Shown here: positions 25,045-33,867 of the stretch, piece after piece | How the letters are laid out: each line of letters begins with the position of its first letter | Position numbering within the stretch: the first letter of the stretch is position 1 | DNA from: Pseudomonas sp. G34 | GTDB lineage: Bacteria > Pseudomonadota > Gammaproteobacteria > Pseudomonadales > Pseudomonadaceae | Assembly (NCBI RefSeq): GCF_031119625.1 | Contig: NZ_JAVHZV010000029.1 | Span: 186,001 to 250,000, forward strand | Reading direction: 5' to 3' | Length of the DNA: 64,000 nt | Made by a program: the position numbers and the translations under genes | The notes under the pieces: model-generated | The model's database searches: none | What the model saw: only the letters and a program-made list of their open reading frames with translations | Told to the model about the DNA's origin: nothing

Positions 25045-25443
25045 GTGCGAAGACTGATTGCTTTGGTGATTTTGGGTGGGCTCGTGCTCATTGCTGGATG
25101 TGCTCAAAAGCCGACCCAGCAGCAGATTGATTCAGCCGATTATGGCTATGCGATCAGCCAGTACGACGCACAGAAACAGGTGCAGGACTTTTTCTCTATG
25201 TACCTCAAAGACCCCTCATCTGCGCAGTATTCATTCGGGGATGTGTACAAGGGCTATTACGTCGGCAGCGCCTTTGAGGGTAGAAAGCTCCAGCCAGGTT
25301 ACATGCTTGATGTCCGCGTAAACGCAAAGAACAGCTTTGGAGGTTATGTCGGAGCCAAGCCTTACCGGTTTCTTTTCAGGAACGCGAAAATGGTCTCGGC
25401 GTGGGAAATTACCCCGTCAGGTATGAATATGAAGATATTTTGA
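25045..25443 (+). CDS. Lipoprotein inserted between tail genes K and I
   Basis: 132 residues. GTG start at 25045 with AAGGAGG 7 nt upstream. Signal peptide with lipobox (VLIAGC, Cys at about 18). The mature part (DFFSMYLKDPSSAQYSFGDVYKGYYVG) contains the pattern seen in small bacterial lipoproteins with a KDP-SAQ motif. It breaks the otherwise contiguous K-I-J order and carries its own terminator, so it is a moron, perhaps expressed in the lysogen and altering the surface. Exact function unknown. Confidence 0.75.
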   Translation: MRRLIALVILGGLVLIAGCAQKPTQQQIDSADYGYAISQYDAQKQVQDFFSMYLKDPSSAQYSFGDVYKGYYVGSAFEGRKLQPGYMLDVRVNAKNSFGGYVGAKPYRFLFRNAKMVSAWEITPSGMNMKIF

Positions 25444-25459
25444 AATTATCTTTTTTAAG

Positions 25460-25481
25460 AACCGCCTCCGGGCGGTTTTTT
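25460..25481 (+). terminator. Terminator after the K-I lipoprotein
   Basis: AACCGCC (25460-25466) pairs with GGCGGTT (25471-25477) around TCCG, then six Ts; six Ts just upstream make it possibly two-way. Confidence 0.8.
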
Positions 25482-25499
25482 ATTGCCCGGAGGAACGGC

Positions 25500-26099
25500 A
25501 TGGCAGCATCAGTTCTGCATTACACCCCGATGACGACCATCAAGCTATCTGGCTCTCTCGCCCGACAGTTCGGCCGCGTGCACCGCTTTCTGCTCGGTAC
25601 CGGTGACGTGCGCGAAGCCGTGAAGGCGATCGACGCCAACCACCCCGGCTTTTCCCGCGCCTTGGCGAACGCACATGCCCAGGGTCTTGAGTACGCGGTA
25701 TTCCGTAATCGCCGCAACATCGGCGCGCAAGAGCTCGAAATGGGAGGGGCAAGCGAGATTCGCATTGTGCCGGTAGTGCGGGGCAGCAAGCGCGGTGGCG
25801 TGTTGCAGACGGTTCTAGGGGTGGCTCTGATAGTCGTCGGTACAATGACCTCTTGGGCTGGCGGTACAAACCTCATGCTACTCGGCGCGTCGCTCGTGGC
25901 CGGCGGTGTCATCCAGATGATGAGTCCGCAGGCATCCGGCCTGAAGACCAGTGCGTCGCCTGAGAACCAGCCTTCCTACGCCTTCGGCAGCGCGCGCAAC
26001 ACCACAGCCAGCGGCAACCCCGTCCCGTTCTGTGCGGGCTTGCGGCGCTGGGGCGGCGCGATCATCAGCGCGGGCATCTACGCCGAAGACCAGATGTAA
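25500..26099 (+). CDS. Tail assembly protein I (lambda gpI-like)
   Basis: 199 residues. N-terminal ubiquitin-like part (TIKLSGSLARQFGRVHRFLLGTGDVREAVKAIDANHPGF), then a Gly/Ala-rich membrane-like stretch (about 112-145) and a short tail (YAFGSARNTTASGNPVP), all typical of lambda tail assembly protein I. ATG at 25500 has GGAGG 7 nt upstream; an ATG at 25530 would also give the usual N-terminus. Works with K and J in tip formation. Confidence 0.9.
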   Translation: MAASVLHYTPMTTIKLSGSLARQFGRVHRFLLGTGDVREAVKAIDANHPGFSRALANAHAQGLEYAVFRNRRNIGAQELEMGGASEIRIVPVVRGSKRGGVLQTVLGVALIVVGTMTSWAGGTNLMLLGASLVAGGVIQMMSPQASGLKTSASPENQPSYAFGSARNTTASGNPVPFCAGLRRWGGAIISAGIYAEDQM

Positions 26100-26117
26100 C
26101 GCCACATCCGAACAGAT

Positions 26118-26140
26118 ACCCGCCTTGTGCGGGTTTTTTT
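26118..26140 (+). terminator. Terminator between I and J
   Basis: ACCCGC (26118-26123) with GCGGGT (26129-26134), followed by seven Ts. The J ribosome site starts right behind it. Confidence 0.8.
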
Positions 26141-26159
26141 ATGCCTGGGAGAAAGCAGC

Positions 26160-29100
26160 ATGGGCGCAGCGCGCGAAGCCGTAGCCGATGATCATCTTGA
26201 GCTGGCCGGCCGCAAGGGCGGCAGCAGCAAGCCTAAATCGCCGTATGAGGCCCCGGACAACCTGCAGTCTACGGCTACGGCCAAGATCCTGATCGCGGTG
26301 GGCGAGGGCGAGTTCGAGGGCATTCCAACCGCGCAGGACATCTTCCTGGATAACACGCCGCTGGCAGACGCCGCTGGGAACCTCAACTTTCCAGCCGTGC
26401 GGTGGGAGTGGCGCCCAGGCTCTGTCGAGCAGAACCACATCCCGGGCATCCCCAACGTCGAGAACGAGACGACGGTAAACGTCGAGCTGCGTTCCGACAC
26501 GGCGTTCGTGCGTGCGCTGAGCAACACCCAGCTTTCAGCCGTGCGCCTGCGGTTCGCATGGCCAGCGCTGCAGCGGCAGGACAGCGAGGGCAACCTGGGC
26601 GGCTATCGAATCGAGTACGCCGTAGACGTGGCCACCGATGGCGGCGCCTACGTCGAGGCGCTGCGCGAAGCGGTCGACGGCAAGACCACCACCCGCTACG
26701 AGCGCTCCCGCCGGATTGATCTGCCCAAGGCAGAAAGTGGCTGGCAGCTGCGGGTGCGCCGGCTGACCGCCAACCAGAACAACAACCGTATCGCCGACAC
26801 CATGATCATTGCTGGCCTGTCTGAGGTCATCGACGCCAAGCTGCGCTACCCGAACACCGCGCTGCTGTTCATCGAGTTCAGCGCAGAGCAGTTCACCAAC
26901 ATTCCTGCGGTGACCGTGAAGTGCAAGGCGCGCAAGTTCCAGGTGCCGAGCAACTACGATCCCCAAACCCGCACCTACAGCGGTGTGTGGGACGGCACCT
27001 TCAAGAACGCTTGGACGAACAACCCGGCCTGGATCACCTATGGCCTCTGCGTGAGCGACCGTTTCGGCCTGGGCCGGCGCATCAAACCGTGGATGGTCGA
27101 CAAGTGGGAGCTGTACCGCATCGCCCAGTACTGCGATCAGCTGGTCGACGATGGCAAGGGCGGGCAGGAGCCGCGCTTCCTTTGCGACCTGAACCTGCAG
27201 GCGAAGGCTGAGGCCTGGGTGCTGCTGCGCGACATCGCGGCGATCTACCGCGGCATGACGTACTGGTCGCAGGGCCAGCTCATGAGCCAGGCCGATATGC
27301 CGCGGGAGACGGACTTCGACTACGTGTTCACCCGCGGCAATGTCGTCGACGGCAAGTTCACCTATGGCAGCGGCTCTGCGCGCACGCGTTACAGCCGCGC
27401 ACTTGTCAGCTTCGACAACCCGGACAACAACTACGACACCGACGTGGTGCCCGTCACCGACAAGCGCCTGCAGCGCCGCTATGGTGACCGCCCCGTCGAG
27501 CTATCGGCGATCGGCTGCACCCGGCAGAGCGAAGCCCAGCGCCGCGGCAAATGGGTGCTGCTGACCAACACCCAGGACAGAACGGTGAACTTCAAGACCG
27601 GCCTGGAGGGGCGCATTCCGCTGCCGGGCTACGTGATTCCGGTGGCTGACTCGCTGCTGGCCGGCCGGGAGATCGGCGGGCGTATCTCGGCGGTCGCTGG
27701 CCGGGTGATCACCCTGGATCGGGACACCCAGGTCAAGCCGGGCGATCGGCTGATCCTCAACCTGCCGAGCGGCAAGGCCGAGGGCCGTACCGTGCGCCTC
27801 GTTGCCGGCCGCCAGGTCACCGTGACCACCGACTACAGTGAGGCCCCGGCGCCGCAGCTGGTGTGGGCGATCGATGCCGACGACCTTCGCATCCAACTGT
27901 ACCGGGTGATGAAGGTGGCGCGCGATACCGATGGCAACTACACCATTGACGCGCTGCAGTACGAACCGAGCAAGTTCGACGCGATCGACACCGGCGCCCG
28001 GCTGGAAACCCGGCCGATCAGCGTGGTGCCGATCAGCAGCATCGAGGCGCCGGCCAGCGTGGCCATCACGGCGTTCCACAGCCTCGACCAGGGGATCGCC
28101 ATCAACACGATGACGATCGCCTGGCCAAGCGTGGCGGGCGCCGTGGCGTATGACGTGGAATGGCGCAAGGACTCCGGCAACTGGATCCGCTTGCCGCGCA
28201 CCGGCGCACTCAGCGTTGACGTGGTCGGCATCTACACCGGCGGTTATGTCGCCCGGGTGCGCGCTGTCAGCGCCTGGGACGTGTCGTCGATCTGGCGCGA
28301 CTCGATGCTGACCCAACTCGAGGGCAAGACCGGCGCGCCGCCGGCACTGGCCTCGCTGACAACCGCACCGCTGATCTTCGGCATCGGCCTGAAATGGCTG
28401 TTCCCGGAGGGCGTCGAGGACACCCAGCGCACCGAAGTGGAGTACGCCAACAACGCCACCGGCCAGAACGCGCTGAAGCTGGGCGACTTCGCCTACCCGC
28501 AGAGCGAGCATGAGCTGCATGGCCTGGCCGCCGGTGTGCGCTTCTGGTTCCGCGCTCGGCTGGTAGACCGCACCGGCAACGTCGGTGCCTGGACGGCATG
28601 GGTCGACGGCATCAGCAGCACCGATGTCAGCAAGTACGATGAATACTTCGCCGAACGGATCAACAGCTCGGCGTTGGGTCAGCACCTGGCTGAGCGTATC
28701 GACCTGATCGACGGTGATGGGCCGGGCTCGGTCAACGACCGCCTCAACGAGGTCCGCGAGGAGCTCGAGCAGCAGATCGGCGATATCGTCGACGCCCTGG
28801 CCTATGACCCGGCGCTCACTTACGCAGCCGGTGATACGGTGCGTGGCGGGCCGAATGGTCGCAGGCTGTACCAAGCGATCCAGGCCGTGCCGCTCGATAC
28901 CGCACCGCCGAACGCAGCCTACTGGCTTGACATCGGGCAGGCGGTAGAGAGTGCCAACGGCCTGGCTCAACAGGTGCAGAAGAACACGGCGGACATCAGC
29001 GCCGTGGACGGCAAGGTGCAGGCCCAGGCGAGCACGCTGGAGGTGCTGCGCGCGGCTGCTCGCAGCGATGACGGCACGGGCGACCTGGAGGACGCGCTGC

Positions 29101-29987
29101 GCGGCTGGAACACGGTCGCGCAGGTGGTCGAGGAAACCAAGGTCAGGGCCACGGAAGACGAGGCGCTGGCACAGCGCATCACCACGCTGGACGCATCGGT
29201 GGGGCAGAACTCGGCGAGCATCACCGAGCTGTCGCAGGTTGTGGTCACCGATCGCCAGGCAACGGCCACCCAGCTGACGCAGCTGAAAACCAGTGTCGAC
29301 GGCAATGTCGCCGCGATCACCCAGGAAGCGACGGCAAGGTCGAGCGCCGATGAGGCGTTGGGCACCCGTATCGACCAGGTGAAGGCGACAGCCGACGGCG
29401 CGGCCACCTCGGCACAGCTGACACAGGAACAGCAGGCCCGGGCGAACGCGGACGGTGCGCTCGCGCAGCAGGTCCAGCAGGTGCAGGCGGTGGCCGGCGA
29501 AGCGTCGTCGGCGGTGCAAGTCACCGCCAACGCCCTGGCCAAGCTGAATGGCGAGGTTTCCACCATGTGGGCCGTGAAGCTGCAGGTCGGCCAGGGTGGC
29601 GTGTACGAGTGGGCGGGCTTCGGTCTGGGCCTTGAAGAGCAGGGTGGCGTCGTGCAGTCGACCTTCGCCATCCGCGCGAACCTGTTCTCGATTCTCAATG
29701 CCACGGGTGGCGGTGCGGTTGCGCCGTTCGTTGTGCAGAACGGCCAGACGTTCATCGACAGCGCAATGATTCGGCGCGCCGATATTGAGCGCCTTATCGT
29801 TACCGGCGAGCTGAGGTCACCCGACTATGTGGCCGGCTCACGTGGCATCCGCATCAACTTCGTGACCAACGACTTCGAAATCAACAGCCCGCTGGACAAC
29901 CAGGGGCGCATGACGATTTCGAGTAATCGGCTGGTCGTCTATGACGAAAACAACGTAGACAGGATCACCATCGGGAAACTCGATTGA
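26160..29987 (+). CDS. Central tail fibre / host specificity protein J
   Basis: 1,275 residues. N-terminal TipJ-like domain (STATAKILIAVGEGEFEGI, DIFLDNTPL), central fibronectin-type and OB-like parts, and a C-terminal coiled region (about 930-1,130) with repeated A-x-x-Q-x-x-QV units followed by a beta-rich end (GVVQSTFAIRANLFSILNA). This matches lambda J and DUF1983-containing homologues and should decide receptor binding. ATG at 26160 follows GGGAGAAAG. Overlaps the next gene by one base. Confidence 0.93.
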   Translation: MGAAREAVADDHLELAGRKGGSSKPKSPYEAPDNLQSTATAKILIAVGEGEFEGIPTAQDIFLDNTPLADAAGNLNFPAVRWEWRPGSVEQNHIPGIPNVENETTVNVELRSDTAFVRALSNTQLSAVRLRFAWPALQRQDSEGNLGGYRIEYAVDVATDGGAYVEALREAVDGKTTTRYERSRRIDLPKAESGWQLRVRRLTANQNNNRIADTMIIAGLSEVIDAKLRYPNTALLFIEFSAEQFTNIPAVTVKCKARKFQVPSNYDPQTRTYSGVWDGTFKNAWTNNPAWITYGLCVSDRFGLGRRIKPWMVDKWELYRIAQYCDQLVDDGKGGQEPRFLCDLNLQAKAEAWVLLRDIAAIYRGMTYWSQGQLMSQADMPRETDFDYVFTRGNVVDGKFTYGSGSARTRYSRALVSFDNPDNNYDTDVVPVTDKRLQRRYGDRPVELSAIGCTRQSEAQRRGKWVLLTNTQDRTVNFKTGLEGRIPLPGYVIPVADSLLAGREIGGRISAVAGRVITLDRDTQVKPGDRLILNLPSGKAEGRTVRLVAGRQVTVTTDYSEAPAPQLVWAIDADDLRIQLYRVMKVARDTDGNYTIDALQYEPSKFDAIDTGARLETRPISVVPISSIEAPASVAITAFHSLDQGIAINTMTIAWPSVAGAVAYDVEWRKDSGNWIRLPRTGALSVDVVGIYTGGYVARVRAVSAWDVSSIWRDSMLTQLEGKTGAPPALASLTTAPLIFGIGLKWLFPEGVEDTQRTEVEYANNATGQNALKLGDFAYPQSEHELHGLAAGVRFWFRARLVDRTGNVGAWTAWVDGISSTDVSKYDEYFAERINSSALGQHLAERIDLIDGDGPGSVNDRLNEVREELEQQIGDIVDALAYDPALTYAAGDTVRGGPNGRRLYQAIQAVPLDTAPPNAAYWLDIGQAVESANGLAQQVQKNTADISAVDGKVQAQASTLEVLRAAARSDDGTGDLEDALRGWNTVAQVVEETKVRATEDEALAQRITTLDASVGQNSASITELSQVVVTDRQATATQLTQLKTSVDGNVAAITQEATARSSADEALGTRIDQVKATADGAATSAQLTQEQQARANADGALAQQVQQVQAVAGEASSAVQVTANALAKLNGEVSTMWAVKLQVGQGGVYEWAGFGLGLEEQGGVVQSTFAIRANLFSILNATGGGAVAPFVVQNGQTFIDSAMIRRADIERLIVTGELRSPDYVAGSRGIRINFVTNDFEINSPLDNQGRMTISSNRLVVYDENNVDRITIGKLD

Positions 29988-30298
29988 TGCGCAGCCTGAT
30001 AATAAAAGACCAGTACGGGAAGAAGACCGTGGACTCTAATGAGTTCACGATTACCACGATATTGAACATCGTGGCTTCCTTCCCGGGGGCCTATAACCTG
30101 ACGGTGGCTCTGCCGGAGTTTGATCCGGCAAGAGGCTTTCTCGTTGTGACCTTTTACAACGGCAACCTGCCGTCTTATATCCCGCTGCCGGAATATCGTG
30201 TCGAGGGCAGTTACCCAAATGCCCGGGTGCGTCTCATACGCAAGTATTCCGGCCAAGTTGATCAACCGATGCATATATGGGCGGCACATACCAAATGA
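29987..30298 (+). CDS. Small tail protein after J
   Basis: 103 residues, beta-rich, no membrane segment. ATG at 29987 overlaps the J stop, and the stop overlaps the next ATG, so it is translationally coupled on both sides. It and the next gene together hold what looks like an accessory tail tip. Less GC-rich than J. No family recognised. Confidence 0.7.
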   Translation: MRSLIIKDQYGKKTVDSNEFTITTILNIVASFPGAYNLTVALPEFDPARGFLVVTFYNGNLPSYIPLPEYRVEGSYPNARVRLIRKYSGQVDQPMHIWAAHTK

Positions 30299-30990
30299 GC
30301 TATGGGGGGAGGTTTCGCGGTAACTCAGGCCAGGTCGTCATCGATGAGGCGCGCAGCGCGTTATTCGAGATTCACAACGGGACGTATCAGCGTGCTGGGA
30401 GCGGCGGCGTAAGTGTTTCATACCCGACGCCGATCACATCTCAGGCGCCTCCGGTAGTGTTCGTGAATCCGAATGGTGCTGGGCATTTCCATTCGTTCAA
30501 TCATTCCGGCCGGCCAGGTAACTGGACTGGCTGGTCCGCGGTGATCGTCACGAATATGCCGGGCACTGTAGGTGCATCAGGCACTGGCAGATACTCAGCC
30601 TGTACCACTGAGCCCAAGCCCTCGGCCGATAAGTGGGGAATGCGGATCAAGAACGCAGGCGCTGAAGTGGTTTACGACAGTGGCTACCGAGTTGCTCGGT
30701 TCATTGCCGGCTCGCAGGCCTGGTCGGGCGGCGGTTCAACAGCATGGGGTGGTGCCGGCGGGATCGTGTTCCAGTACCGGTTGCCCTGGGCGCTCCCTGC
30801 AACGACTTACCTGATGATCAGCGGCGTTCGTAACGCATGGGATAACGTCAACTTCTCCGACCAGCCCTATATAGGGTTCACGAACTCAAACAAACAGCAG
30901 GTGAATTTTAATATTCACTCGTTCGATAACTACCCGCCGGTCAACGTCAACTGGCCAATGGTGGCGGCAAACTTCGAACTCCCAAACTGA
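30295..30990 (+). CDS. Tail tip protein, probable receptor-binding or fibre component
   Basis: 231 residues, rich in Gly, Trp and aromatic residues (GAGHFHSFNHSGRPGNWTGWSAVIV, QAWSGGGSTAWGGAGGIVF), consistent with a beta-sandwich surface protein. It opens with a run shared with small phage tip proteins (MSYGGRFRGNSGQVVIDE). Coupled to the preceding gene by a 4-bp overlap and followed by a terminator. Receptor binding is an inference from position and composition. Confidence 0.7.
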   Translation: MSYGGRFRGNSGQVVIDEARSALFEIHNGTYQRAGSGGVSVSYPTPITSQAPPVVFVNPNGAGHFHSFNHSGRPGNWTGWSAVIVTNMPGTVGASGTGRYSACTTEPKPSADKWGMRIKNAGAEVVYDSGYRVARFIAGSQAWSGGGSTAWGGAGGIVFQYRLPWALPATTYLMISGVRNAWDNVNFSDQPYIGFTNSNKQQVNFNIHSFDNYPPVNVNWPMVAANFELPN

Positions 30991-31007
30991 TTATCCACCA
31001 GTCGAGC

Positions 31008-31030
31008 AGCCCGCTTCTTGCGGGCTTTTT
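31008..31030 (+). terminator. Terminator before the side fibre gene
   Basis: AGCCCGC (31008-31014) with GCGGGCT (31020-31026) and a T run to 31030. Confidence 0.85.
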
Positions 31031-31049
31031 ATTGCCCGGAGAAAAACCA

Positions 31050-32660
31050 ATGGTCTGGTACGCAGACGGCTCCATCCAGGTTGCAGCGAATGGCCAGGTG
31101 GCCACCGGCACCGGCACCGCATTCCTGAAAAACGTGCGGGCCGGCGACGGCCTCACCATCGCCGGCAGCGCGTCGATGCATGAGGTCACCAACATCGCCA
31201 GCGACACCCAGCTCACGTTCTCGCCGCCGTACACCGGTGCCGCAGGATCGGGTAAGCAGTACCGCATCGCGCCGATTCAGGGGTACGTGAAAGAGGCCGC
31301 TGATCTGCTGCGGGCGCTGACGCAGAACCTCGGCAGCTTCGCCAACAACGCCAACCTGACCGCGCTGGCCGCGGCCGTTGGCGCTGCGAACAAAGGGCTG
31401 ATGTTCACTGCCCCGGGGGCTATCGGCACGTTCGATTTGTCGGCGCAGGGGCGGGCGTTTCTCGGTGCTGCGAGCCAGGCGGCGCAACAGTCAGCGCTTG
31501 GCCTTGTGCCGACTACGAGTTATTTGGATCAGACTCCCGGCCGGGTTGCAATGCTCGATCCTAACGGGCGGGGATTCCATGGCCTCGGCAACTCTGAGAC
31601 CGTCCCGATACTTTCCGATTTCAAGGGTCTTAATCGAACCTGCTTTGGGCTGTTTACCACTAGCACTCTTAATGGGCCGCCTGTGGGCAGCAACGGCGGG
31701 TTCATGAACATTTACGCCAATGCAGCGGATACTGGGTATCAGGTGATGTTCGCCGGCAGCTATGGGTCTCCTGACCGCTGGGCCTTCGGCAAAAAAACCG
31801 GGAATGCTAATCCGGTTTGGGCTGAGGCTTGGCATGAGAAGAATCAGTTGGCAATTGGCACAACTGCCTTGTCCGCGAGAACTGCCCTAGAAATTAACCA
31901 AGGGTTGGTGCTTTCTTCGTTAGACTTTAACTCTGGGCTATATATAGTAACGGGTCAATACACTTTACCTAGCGCTGTCGATAGTTCTTTCTCAAACTAC
32001 CCTCCCGCCTCTCCCGGTTTGTCTAGGGCTTCGCTCCGCGTATATTCAACTGGTGGATACATAACGCAAGAGCTTACGACAATTTACGGTAGAAAGTTCG
32101 ATAGAGCTTGCGTAGCTGGCTCATGGTCAACGTGGTCAGAGTCTTGGGGTAGTCGTTCTCTGCCTGTTCAGTCTTCTATAACTGACACAACTTCCGGCGC
32201 GGCAGTGCTTAACGGTGGTCATGGGCTAGGGGCTTCGGGCATATACAGAAACTCAATATCCGAAGTCAACCTGAGTCGAGGCAGCGAGTTTTTTATTAAC
32301 TCTGCGGTGCCTGCTTCAAACCCATTCCCCGCACCATACATTTCCGGTATTCACTGCTGCTATGGTTCCCCTGCGAGCGGGTACGCAGTGCAGTTTGTAG
32401 GAGGGGTAACAACCCACCGTTATTTTGTGAGGTATCAAACTAACGGAACTTGGGCCGCCGCTGTTGAGCTGTGGCATACAGGCAATCTGACGCCAAACAA
32501 ATTGGAAGACCGCACCCAGGCCACTTTGCCGACAGCTTCAGCAAACAAAGGCCAGATGTTTAACTGCACTAATACAACAACTCGCGGCGAACGGCCTGTC
32601 TATTCAGACGGCAGCGTTTGGCGCAGGCTAGAAGACTCTTCGCTTATTACGGCGGCCTAA
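31050..32660 (+). CDS. Side tail fibre with pyocin-knob-like domains
   Basis: 536 residues. The N-terminal third (MVWYADGSIQVAANGQVATGTGTAFL) is a conserved tail-attachment module in Pseudomonas phage fibres. The remainder has two repeats of the pyocin knob pattern: LYIVTGQYTLP...GLSRASLRVYSTGGYITQELTTIYGRKFDRACVAGSWSTW, and an earlier and a later copy ending in W-x-E-x-WH. The DNA shifts from high GC to clearly AT-richer sequence from about 31,850 to 32,600, a sign of exchanged host-range segments. ATG at 31050 after GGAGAAAAACC. Confidence 0.85.
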   Translation: MVWYADGSIQVAANGQVATGTGTAFLKNVRAGDGLTIAGSASMHEVTNIASDTQLTFSPPYTGAAGSGKQYRIAPIQGYVKEAADLLRALTQNLGSFANNANLTALAAAVGAANKGLMFTAPGAIGTFDLSAQGRAFLGAASQAAQQSALGLVPTTSYLDQTPGRVAMLDPNGRGFHGLGNSETVPILSDFKGLNRTCFGLFTTSTLNGPPVGSNGGFMNIYANAADTGYQVMFAGSYGSPDRWAFGKKTGNANPVWAEAWHEKNQLAIGTTALSARTALEINQGLVLSSLDFNSGLYIVTGQYTLPSAVDSSFSNYPPASPGLSRASLRVYSTGGYITQELTTIYGRKFDRACVAGSWSTWSESWGSRSLPVQSSITDTTSGAAVLNGGHGLGASGIYRNSISEVNLSRGSEFFINSAVPASNPFPAPYISGIHCCYGSPASGYAVQFVGGVTTHRYFVRYQTNGTWAAAVELWHTGNLTPNKLEDRTQATLPTASANKGQMFNCTNTTTRGERPVYSDGSVWRRLEDSSLITAA

Positions 32661-32662
32661 TC

Positions 32663-33220
32663 ATGAACCAGACTTATATGCACGAACTGCTTTTTATCCT
32701 GAATATGGTAGAGGGTGAACATCGCGTAACCGGTGCGCACTTCAAGAACCTCACCCGCATTGACTTAGGTGATGGCGAGGTTTTCGAAAAGATGGGGCCA
32801 GTTACTGGTATTGATCTTTCCCAGCCGGGCGAACTGGAGGCTGCACTAGGCCCTTTGAGCGCTGCCATGGTCGGCGAAATCAACCAGCTAAAGCAGCAGC
32901 TCAATGAGGCTGTCGAGACCGGTCAAACCCTTGAGAAGACGCTTAACGATCTAGTCACCACGCACAAAGAGTTCATCAGCCAGCTGAGCGCGATGACCGC
33001 ACGTGCGGCTGACCTAGATCGCGAGCTCGGGCATGTCACGCGCGAGCGCGATGAAGCCCAGGAGCGTGAGCAGGCATTGCAGCAAGCGGCTGAGGCCGTC
33101 GAGCAGGATCGCCAGACCCTGCTCGACACCTTGGCGCAGCGCTCCCAACAGATTTCCTCTCTTGAGGCTGAAGTTCAAAAGCTCCGCGCCCAGGAGGCGA
33201 ATCGCCTGCCAGCTGCGTAA
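32663..33220 (+). CDS. Coiled-coil protein behind the tail fibre gene
   Basis: 185 residues. N-terminus HELLFILNMVEGEHRVTGAHFKNLTRIDLGDGEVFEKMG is compact; residues 75-180 are a long coiled coil (LKQQLNEAVETGQTLEKTLNDLVTTHKEF...LEAEVQKLRAQEA). The position directly after a tail fibre gene (2 bp gap) suggests a fibre chaperone, but the sequence does not match the classical Tfa family. Confidence 0.65.
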   Translation: MNQTYMHELLFILNMVEGEHRVTGAHFKNLTRIDLGDGEVFEKMGPVTGIDLSQPGELEAALGPLSAAMVGEINQLKQQLNEAVETGQTLEKTLNDLVTTHKEFISQLSAMTARAADLDRELGHVTRERDEAQEREQALQQAAEAVEQDRQTLLDTLAQRSQQISSLEAEVQKLRAQEANRLPAA

Positions 33221-33293
33221 AAGATTTGGCGTCAGCAATCAGGTGTGATATTAGAGTGCCGTCATCAAACGGAGTTTGGCTAGGAGTAGCAAA

Positions 33294-33557
33294 ATGGCGA
33301 AGATTGAAGAATCAGATCATTCGGGTAAAGCAGCTGCTGCTGGCGCTGCTGTAGGCGGCGCTGGGGCGGTCGGCGCAGTTGCGGCTGGCGGATCCGTGGC
33401 AGGTTTGGGCGCGGCCGGGATCACCTCTGGTCTTGCTGCTGTTGGCAGCGTAGTAGGCGGAGGCATGGCCGCTGGTTTGGCTGTCACTGCAGCTGCGCCA
33501 CTGGCAGTGGGTGCTGCTGCTTATGGCGCGTATCGTCTCTGGAAAAACAGGGGCTGA
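33294..33557 (+). CDS. Glycine-zipper membrane protein 1
   Basis: 87 residues, almost wholly Gly/Ala/Val, with two or three membrane-capable stretches (about 20-45, 45-78) and a basic end (YRLWKNRG). ATG at 33294 with AGGAG upstream. The core (GLGAAGITSGLAAVGSVVGGGMAAGLAVTAAAP in two parts) has the AAG-I-x-SG-x-AA pattern that recalls bacterial members of the Ifi-6-16 (ISG12) family; this is a visual match only. Placed directly before the lysis genes, it could be a holin or a toxin-like peptide. Confidence 0.65.
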   Translation: MAKIEESDHSGKAAAAGAAVGGAGAVGAVAAGGSVAGLGAAGITSGLAAVGSVVGGGMAAGLAVTAAAPLAVGAAAYGAYRLWKNRG

Positions 33558-33561
33558 TACC

Positions 33562-33777
33562 ATGAGTCGATGGAAGAAAACTGGTAAGGCGAGCGCATTA
33601 GGTGGCGCTACAGGTGCGGCTGCTTGTGGCAGCGTCGGCCTGCTTTTTGGTCGTGCCGCAGTTTTTGGCGGCGTGCTAGGAGGTATCGGCGCGCCCGCGT
33701 TTGTTGCTCTGGCGGTTGTTGGCGCTGTAGCTGGCACGATCGCCGGGGGTGTGAACTCCCTGATTGAAGAAAAGTAA
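33562..33777 (+). CDS. Glycine-zipper membrane protein 2
   Basis: 71 residues, basic N-terminus (SRWKKTGKASA), then Gly/Ala-rich hydrophobic sequence (GGATGAAACGSVGLLFGRAAVFGGVLGGIGAPAFVALAVVGAVAGTIAGG in pieces). Begins 4 bp after gene 1, so the two are coupled. The pair, both tiny and hydrophobic, sits where lambda keeps its holin, between tail fibre and endolysin. A two-component holin or antiholin is plausible and unproven. Confidence 0.6.
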   Translation: MSRWKKTGKASALGGATGAAACGSVGLLFGRAAVFGGVLGGIGAPAFVALAVVGAVAGTIAGGVNSLIEEK

Positions 33778-33820
33778 CAGTCTGAGCACAGCCGGCGGCG
33801 TTAGCTGTCGGCGCTCAATG

Positions 33821-33849
33821 AAAAAAACCCGCCTCGTGCGGGTTTTTTT
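33821..33849. terminator. Bidirectional terminator before lysis genes
   Basis: AAAAAAACCCGC (33821-33832) pairs with GCGGGTTTTTTT (33838-33849): a perfect 12-bp stem with A and T runs, able to work both ways. Confidence 0.85.
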
Positions 33850-33867
33850 ATGCCTGGAGAAAACTCA

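Noticed and set aside
27501..29519. 672-codon minus-strand frame opposite gene J
   Set aside because: Composition-driven shadow of the J coding frame; His/Arg/Leu-rich with no domain.
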